Assembly (NCBI RefSeq): GCF_002865645.1
Contig: NW_020194518.1
Location: forward strand, 1,983,463-2,047,462
From: Hyaloscypha bicolor E
Lineage: Eukaryota > Ascomycota > Leotiomycetes > Helotiales > Hyaloscyphaceae
Direction: 5' to 3'
DNA: 64,000 nucleotides
Shown here: positions 57,755-64,000 of the stretch, in pieces
How positions within the stretch are numbered: the first letter of the stretch is position 1
Layout: every line of letters begins with the position of its first letter
Notes under the pieces: model-generated
What the model saw: only the letters and a program-made list of their open reading frames with translations
The model's database searches: none
Told to the model about the DNA's origin: nothing
Translations under genes and position numbers: made by a program

Positions 57755-60047
57755 TTGTTGGTCTCGCAAACGAGTGAAGGTTCCCGTGGAGGGGCGGGTG
57801 TGTGAAGGGGAGGGGGGATGAGGACGACGGCGACGGCGTTGGGATTGGGTTGGTAAATTTATTGGCGTTGGCGTTGCAGAGAGATGGGATGAGCGCTGTC
57901 TCCGGCTCTGGCCCGGATCGTGACCTCTGGCCGTGGGAGGACTCAGCACTCAGGAGCTCAGGAGGAGGAGAGGAAGGAAGTGAGCGTGCCCGAGGGTGAG
58001 CAACTGCCCCTGGCCCCTGGCCTTGGATGTATGCGGCGGATAAAGTGTCAGGACAGGGCTGCCCCTGACATGAGTTCAAGCTCCACGCTCTGCCATTGGC
58101 CCGTGCAGTCAGCTCGTGCCTGAGTTAGTCCACTTCAGGCCTAGGTCCAGCTTGCTGCCTTTTCGCCTGGAAATTCCGAGGCTTGCGCCGCCGAAACGCC
58201 AATCAGCGTTTCAGCGAGGTCCCTAGGTCCCCCCTCCTCCTTGAAGTCCTTGCGTCGTCAGTCTGAAAAGGGAAAATGGAAGAAGAGGAAGAGGGGAGGT
58301 CTGGAGAGGCCCAGTGGTCCAGTGGGGGCGGCTATTCCCGGGCCTGGCTGCAATAAATTGCCTGCATAAATGCTCCCCTAAACTGTGCGCGAATGAGAGG
58401 GCGGCGAAAATGAAACTTGAAACAGCTGAAGGCTTTGGTCAGGTGATTGCCGGCCTATTCCTTGGATGTTTCTCACTGCTATATAGTAAGTTTATAAAAG
58501 CTTAAGGGGCCTTATAAGTCTAAGTTTAATATGCCTTTTATTTAGATACATATAACTTTCTTAAAATATTTACGTATTTTATATAGTTCAAAAGTTAATT
58601 ATTAATTAGCTATAAATTCTATTAAAGATCAGATTAATATATTTTATTCCCCTAATTCTGCTCTATAATTGAATTGCTTCGTATTAATTAATTCAAGTTA
58701 TAGTTTTAAAAAAAAGTTATTATGGGCTTAAAAGGCAGAGCGTTTTGTTGTTATTGTTTCGGGCCGACTGTATTGAAACGAAACATCCATTCATATGCAA
58801 CACAGTTGTTGTTTTTCCGGTGTGCACCATGGTGATCCTTCCAACAGTGTACGTTTTGGGACTGGGTGTTTTACGAAATGTTTTGATTGCGTCCTTCTTT
58901 CTTTCTTCTGGAAGTCCTCCACTGAGAAGAGAAGATCAAAAGCTCCGTTGGTAGGTACCGTTGTGCCGACAGGCCACCCAACCAACAATGACAATATTCC
59001 ACGAAGAAGGCACCTTCAAACTTCATCAGCCACCGCTATGGAGCCTCCACAGCCCAGTGGGCCAAGAGCAGGCTGCGCCGTTCTCTAGAACTTTCTTTTC
59101 CTCGAACTTTATTTCGATCTCGCATTGCTGTCTCATCTTCTCGAAACCAGAAAAACGGGGTCAGGCAGCTTGATCTGGCAGACTGGGAAATGCCGTCGTC
59201 ATGCCGAGAGAGTGGAAGTCCATCTCTGCCAACACGAGCTCATCGATAGGAAGTTTGACCGATAGAATCATAGAACGCTTCGTCGCGTTGAAGCAACTGC
59301 CGCAGGCACGAAGGTACTTCAAAAATTTACGAGGTTGGGGAAATCTCAGTCATCACCCAAACCCATCACGAGGCCGAAAATTATCCATCACCTGACAACC
59401 CACTGCCTCTCTCATCATTTCAAATCGCCCTCTGTCGCTCTTCCCAAAATCCTCCGTCGGTCAAGTGGCCAAAATCACGACCTGAATTTCGCGTCCTGCT
59501 CGCGTCAGTTCTGATGCCTTCTCGACCACCCATTCCTCTCGCGCCAATCAAGATCGGCACCCCTTTCGTGGTGAAACCGCAAGCGACCCTTTCATAGCGG
59601 GTGCGCGTCACGTGTTTTTATCCGCCCAAGACAGACGCGCTGGACGCGTTGAAGAGTCATATTCTTCCTTGATGATCAACATGCGACATGTTGTTGGGTG
59701 GTATTAAAGACGTGGCCTGTGGATTTGGGGAAGTAGGAATTTTGTAACTTTGTACTCTTTCGCATACGTTCTTTCGGCTCGAATTTGTTTGCGATACAGA
59801 AGTTTCTTGATTCTTTCTTTTCTTGTATACTTTTGTTCTTGATTGGAAGCTTGTTACTGTACTCGTTTTCGTTCAAGACATTCGTCGGGCGTTTGTTTTG
59901 ATCACAAGGTATACGAGTCACGTGTCCACGCCCAAGTCCTCATCAACAGCCAACGAGGCCCCAGTTGCCAATCCTCCAGAGGCTCGCTATTCATAGCTTC
60001 ATCTCTCGTAGCGTCACCCTCCACGGCCACTCAGTCACTCATTCAAA

Positions 60048-61483
60048 ATGCCTCTATCCAAAGTACGTCCCTCCCTCACCCTCCTCATCCCACACCCAAA
60101 CCAACGACCCCTCAGGTACCCCCTACCATATCCCTCCATCCCACGGACACACCACTCTCCACCACGCCCCAAGACCACCTCACCACCTCACCCCCGGAGC
60201 TCCTCCTAGCAATCCTCTCCCACCTTCCGCCCTCAACCCTCTACCCGCTCTCCCGCACTTCAAAATACATCCACACCTTCCTCCTCACGCACGCCGCAAC
60301 AATATGCAACACCGCCATCCAATCCACCTACCCCCTCGCCTCCACCATCCTCCACTCCCAACACTCCTCCACCGGCTGGCTCATCCCAACACACCCCGCA
60401 ATCCTCAACGAAGAGCGGCGCCTCGTCCGCGACAAGATCCTCTTCTCAGGCTGCAAATGCCCGCCGTGTCGACAAGCGCTGCACTCATCTTCGAGCACCG
60501 ACCTCTCGCTTTCGGAGCTGGATGAGATCCATGGACTTGGGGCCTTGAATTGCCTTAATGGGTTACGAAGTCAGAGCTGCAAGGCCAAGAAAGAGATTGA
60601 CTCGTGCTTGAAATTGAGCAGGTCGGGACCACAGTACTTGATTTTTCTAGAGAAGTATAGTTGGGAGATCGTCACGCGGCACTCGATGTCTTCCTTCTCC
60701 AACTCCAACTCAAACTCGAACTCCAATGAGACGGCGGGATCACAGGATAGCACGGCGGCGCCGAGTCCGACTAGCACTTCAAATGGAGAGAATCAGGGGG
60801 ATGCTGAGATTGAGCAGGACGCGGAAGGGGAAGAAGATAGGGAGAGGGAAAGACAGGAGAGGGAGAAGGAAGAAGCGATGTTCGAGTTTATGGTCGGCAA
60901 CTACTGCGTGCGTCGCTTCCTCGAGTCCGCCGAGAAGGTCCTTTCCTCCCTGCCGTCCCCTACATCAAATCCGACGCCACCCTCACCTCGCTTCTCGCCC
61001 ATCATCGACCAGGGAAGGAAACTCGGAAGGAAGCTTCTTCGGAACAGGATGGTGAAGAGACAGAGGATTGAGGTGAGCGAGGTCGCCGAGGTCGTTGAAG
61101 ACCGTGTCGTGGATGGAAGGCAAAGCAATCCAGCATCGGCGTCGCCAACCCCCAGACGCATGATGTTCGGTGAAATATCTCCCTCCACCTCGGACCCCAG
61201 CAACGACGAGAAAGCGCTCCTGGTCCAACAGAAGAAGGTGGTTGGTGAGAGGTGGGAGGATGGGTTGCTTTGGTATTATGGTCTACAGGGTCTTGGAAGT
61301 GATCCTGAGGAGGGAAAGGACGAGCAAGGTGGGATGGATGAGAAAGAGAGGAGTAGAGGATGCATGGCTGTATTCAAGAAGGGGCTGGGAATTATATCAC
61401 GGCGTGTGAGAGGGCTGTTTATGGGGAGATGCATGGGTTTGGGAAAGTTGAGAGTGGGAGGCTTTCGAGCACTTGAGGGGTGA
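60048..61483 (+). CDS. F-box-like protein, family member D (expanded)
   Basis: The preferred model has exons 60048-60062 (MPLSK) and 60116-61483, a 53-nt GTACGT...CAG intron and 460 residues. An unspliced frame from 59843 would give 546 residues, but it starts within the pyrimidine-rich promoter region and its extra N-terminus has no family likeness. F-box core: PPELLLAILSHLPPSTLYPL, then LLTHAATICNTAIQSTYPLA. Later motifs are GWLIPTHP, SGPQYLIFLEKYSW and the end motif LLWYYGLQGLG. Compared with the 254-residue member B it has a long Asn/Ser then Glu/Arg insertion and an extra basic segment between QYL and WYYG, plus a CKCPPC pair. A C-terminal extension of about 70 residues is basic. SCF association is inferred from the F-box. 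Confidence 0.75.
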
Positions 61484-62576
61484 AAATCAAGAGAGGGAGG
61501 TGTATCATAGACGCTGGCGTCAGAAGAGTCGGTGTAGAACGGAACGCACGATGTTTGAGAATCATTCCATCTTCTTTACCCCATTTCTTACTTACTCGGT
61601 ACTCTTTCTAGAACAATCGCGCAGTGCCTCCAGAAGCTTGAGAAACAAAGAGAGAACTTCCATCTTACCTGCCGGCCTGAAGAGCAAGTAGTTTGCCTCA
61701 AGGGCTGAAATATGTGACAAGCTTCACGTTTCCGCATTTGCTTTCTCGACCCTACCCCGTTACACAACTCTTACTATTTAGATTAGAAGCCGTTTCCTAC
61801 CCTTTCGCAATCCTTTCGTTTTCAATCGTCATCCTATTTTTTCCGCAATATTGGTTAATATTCTCCTCCCATGTTTTCATTCCCCTCTCTACATAGCGGA
61901 AGTGCGAGCTTTCTACACACTTTTATCAGAACTCAAACTCAACAACACATCCACGCCTCTGCAGCATTGTCCCTCATTCAACGTCCACCCGATACCACAC
62001 CATCACCAATGCGGCACTATACGCTTGCGTCACGAGTGTACTTTTGTCAGTTGCAAACTATATAAGCGTGTTATCTGTGCTTGCGATTTGACGGATAGCT
62101 CGATGACTGCTTGTAAGATACCTCGGATGATGTTAAGGGGGTGGTGAGTGGGAGGAGTGAGGCGAGCTGGATGCTTGAAGGTTGGCACGGGGAGATTAAA
62201 GGTAGGTTGGTGGTTGGAGGGAGGTGTTGTACATGGAGAGCTTAGACGAGAAAGGGTTGCTTGGGATTGGGGGTTCTTGGGCGGTTGGAGCTTCACATTA
62301 GATTGCCAGTGTTGCTGAGAACTTCGAAGAAGCAGTATACGCCCTCTCTCTTACATCCTTTGTCGCGGTCTGAAGAGGCATCATCCCGAGTCCCTTTGCA
62401 TGAGCTCTCTTTGCCGCGGCTTGCAAATTGAATCTAGCGACCCGTCGTCCCAAAACAAATTGTTTTGATATATTCTTTCCCGGCTGCCCTAGAAACATTC
62501 ATCTGATGCGGCTCATCTCCTGACTTTTGGATGTCCCTCCCAGCTTCAAATAAATCAAATCCCCGGCTCTCTATTC
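61484..62576. other. Intergenic, no supported gene
   Basis: 3' flank of member D and of the convergent member E. Only short frames are present. Confidence 0.45.
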
Positions 62577-63336
62577 TCACAGCAACGTGGGCAATTTCTC
62601 CCAATCATCCTCATCCTCATACTCCTCCTCACTGATACCCCAACCCCTCTCAACGACTCGCAATCGCTCAATACAATAAAACCAAAGCAACTCCCTTGGG
62701 AACCGGTCACTACTGCATCTGGGCGGTAACGACTTTCTGTCCTCAACCCGCAGCTACCGCTCATTGAATGTGCCCATGAAGCTGCACAACCCCCAAGCGT
62801 CAACCCCCCGACAACAAAGAAGTGTTCTCCACCTTCCAGTACAAGCCCGCTGGGTACTTCGCGCAGCCATGGCCGCCCCTCAACCTCTTGCTTTGGCACA
62901 GTCTCGAAGAATCCTTTCTGAAGAAGTGCAGATACTACAGACCCGGCGGCAACGAGCTGACTCTACCGTCGCCCTCCTTTCGTGACTAGAGCAGTAAGCT
63001 AAAGAACTTCCTGTCCCCGTTTACGAGGAGGCGCTGCGACCCGCTAAAGTTGACCTCTTCTGCTGTCACCTGATCATGTGGAGGAACCAGCCAGCCCGCC
63101 TCCAATTTTATCCCCAAGATCGCAGCGTCAAAGGGGAGGCAGGAACTTACCACCTCGTTGCAGATACGGTTGGCGTTGAACTTGATCAAATTGCGGGGAA
63201 ACCTGGAGGTGTGGTCGTGATCGAGGTACGATTTCGCCAGTGCTTGCTCGATGATATGTGGAAGAGCTTCTGGAGGGAGAGTGGTCGGGAAATAATACTT
63301 AGCTGTACCTGCCCTCGAGGAAGATTGTGGCAACAT
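62577..63336 (-). pseudogene. F-box-like family member E, frameshifted
   Basis: The N-terminal half is in one frame from an ATG at 63336 (MLPQSSSRAG): KYYFPTTLPPEALPHIIEQA, then NANRICNEVVSSCLPFDAAI and GWLVPPHDQV, stopping at 62986. Further family motifs follow in other frames: YLHFFRK and AGLYWKVE (about 62800-62930), then the end motif FPRELLWFYCIERLRVVERG (about 62640-62700) and an acidic tail to TGA at 62579-62577. At least two frame changes separate these blocks. Confidence 0.7.
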
Positions 63337-63765
63337 TGTTCGGGGTGCACTGGGTGATTCGTGGTGTTTGTAGTTTTTTGTTTTGTTTTTGAAGCGGTGT
63401 TGGGTCGAAAATAGATATCGCGTTGTCGAGGAAAGGAATATGGCGACGAGTCGTGCGTAGCAGTGTAGCGACGTCATTTTATCACTTGTTCACGTGTTAA
63501 GTTAGTTATTGGTGTGGATTTGGAGTGAATGCGCAATCCACATTAATTAAGTCTTCCGATTTCCTATGTCCAATTGATTGTTCCTGTTTCGCTATGAAGA
63601 ACCATGCTCCCAAGTAAGTGCTCCCATATCGCTAAGTGCATCAACAACCGTATGTATCCCAATGCCCAAAGGTTTCTTCGTTCTTCCCATATCCACTTCT
63701 GAACCATTATCATACCCTCTTCACGTTCAGATATGCCACCCTGCCAGAAAAATGAGCACAGCCCT
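63337..63765. other. Intergenic between members E and F
   Basis: A TTCACGTG site lies at 63489-63496. No gene is supported. Confidence 0.4.
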
Positions 63766-63999
63766 CTATTGCCACAGCAGGATTGGCAAAGTCTTCCAGT
63801 CCGCCACCTCACCTTCCTTTACGATCCTCAACCTTTCGACACCATAGAACCAGACCAGCTCTCTCGGGAACCGGGTCCTGGTCCGGCCATAATCACGACG
63901 AACGAGCTCTCCGTTTTTGGCCTCTACCAACAGCTTATTGAAGGAGCGCATGAAAGAGGAAAACGGCTCAGCCAATTCCCCGAAAGGGTGATGGCGAAA
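63766..63999 (-). CDS. F-box-like family member F, 3' end only
   Basis: The frame is open to the right edge. The visible 77 residues contain the family's second half: PFSSFMRSFNKLLVEAKNGE, then TRFPRELVWFYGVERLRIV and an acidic end (DWKTLPILLWQ). They align with FNDFMREFN...GFPKELIWYYG of member B and closely with the end of member E. The 5' part lies beyond the window, so whether it is intact cannot be judged. Confidence 0.65.
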   Translation of the reverse strand, partial: FRHHPFGELAEPFSSFMRSFNKLLVEAKNGELVRRDYGRTRTRFPRELVWFYGVERLRIVKEGEVADWKTLPILLWQ

Positions 64000-64000
64000 A

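Larger units (their letters stand above)
57021..60047. other. 3-kb intergenic region with simple repeats and an AT-rich relic
   Basis: This contains the upstream region of the KCH1-type gene, with a 47-base G tract and a hexanucleotide array. A RIP-like AT-rich stretch lies at about 58480-58735, probably a transposon fragment. A pyrimidine-rich promoter-like stretch (about 59808-59842) precedes the F-box-like gene at 60048. Long minus-strand frames at 57086-57949 come from the simple repeats and are not supported as genes. Confidence 0.5.

Noticed and set aside
57086..57949. Minus-strand 287-codon frame with a long proline run
   Set aside because: It is created by the 47-base G tract and other low-complexity DNA upstream of the KCH1-type gene; composition is repeat-driven and there is no domain.
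59843..60047. Longer N-terminus for the F-box-like gene at 60048
   Set aside because: The ATG at 59843 sits inside a pyrimidine-rich promoter-like stretch and the extra residues have no family likeness; a GTACGT...CTCAG intron after MPLSK explains the frame better. It cannot be fully excluded.

Overview
This window looks like nuclear DNA of a filamentous ascomycete (Pezizomycotina), most likely of the Leotiomycetes/Helotiales type. Genes are sparse. Introns are short (44 to 123 nt), with GTAAGT-type donors, CTNAC branch sites and CAG/TAG acceptors. The families are typically fungal: 2EXR, Fungal_trans_2, STAND N-terminal domain, KCH1 potassium channel and FSH1 hydrolase. Two long AT-rich islands show C-to-T and G-to-A decay typical of repeat-induced point mutation (RIP). 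The lineage is inferred from these features, not from a database match.

Left arm (1-27.9 kb). A Gln/Glu-rich protein is cut by the window edge. It is followed by a secreted protein with a duplicated six-cysteine module, a LAMTOR1/Ego1-like lysosomal anchor (three exons, first intron GC-AG), a small Cys-rich conserved protein, about 3.5 kb with no recognisable gene, an F-box/RPEL protein, a 2EXR protein, a HET-like relic, a six-exon vanillyl-alcohol-oxidase-type flavoenzyme and a three-exon BTB protein with proline-directed repeats. Then come a decayed zinc-type alcohol dehydrogenase, three members of one F-box-like family (two broken, one intact) and a six-exon Fungal_trans_2 regulator.

Transposon islands (28-47.5 kb). 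The first island is a small TIR-flanked element split by a RIP-mutated Ty3/gypsy chromovirus, which has 309-bp LTRs and a TTAAC target duplication. The second is a 9.2-kb element with 115-bp terminal inverted repeats and TA flanks. It carries a relic integrase-like transposase and other decayed reading frames with internal tandem repeats. Between the islands is a STAND-N-terminal-domain gene with one frameshift; the 9.2-kb element begins about 105 bp upstream of its start codon.

Right arm (47.5-64 kb). This holds a small secreted protein with a cysteine-rich tail, a 236-bp foldback MITE and an FSH1 serine-hydrolase pseudogene. The pseudogene is interrupted by a hAT-like element that contains the assembly gap (52578-53136). 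Next are a KCH1-type potassium channel (three exons, first intron GC-AG) with a 47-base poly-G tract about 460 bp upstream, and three more members of the same F-box-like family: one intact, one broken, and one cut by the window end.

There are no operons. The two recurring themes are local expansion and decay of the F-box-like family on both sides of the islands, and damage to genes by transposons (hAT in FSH1, a large TIR element in a promoter).
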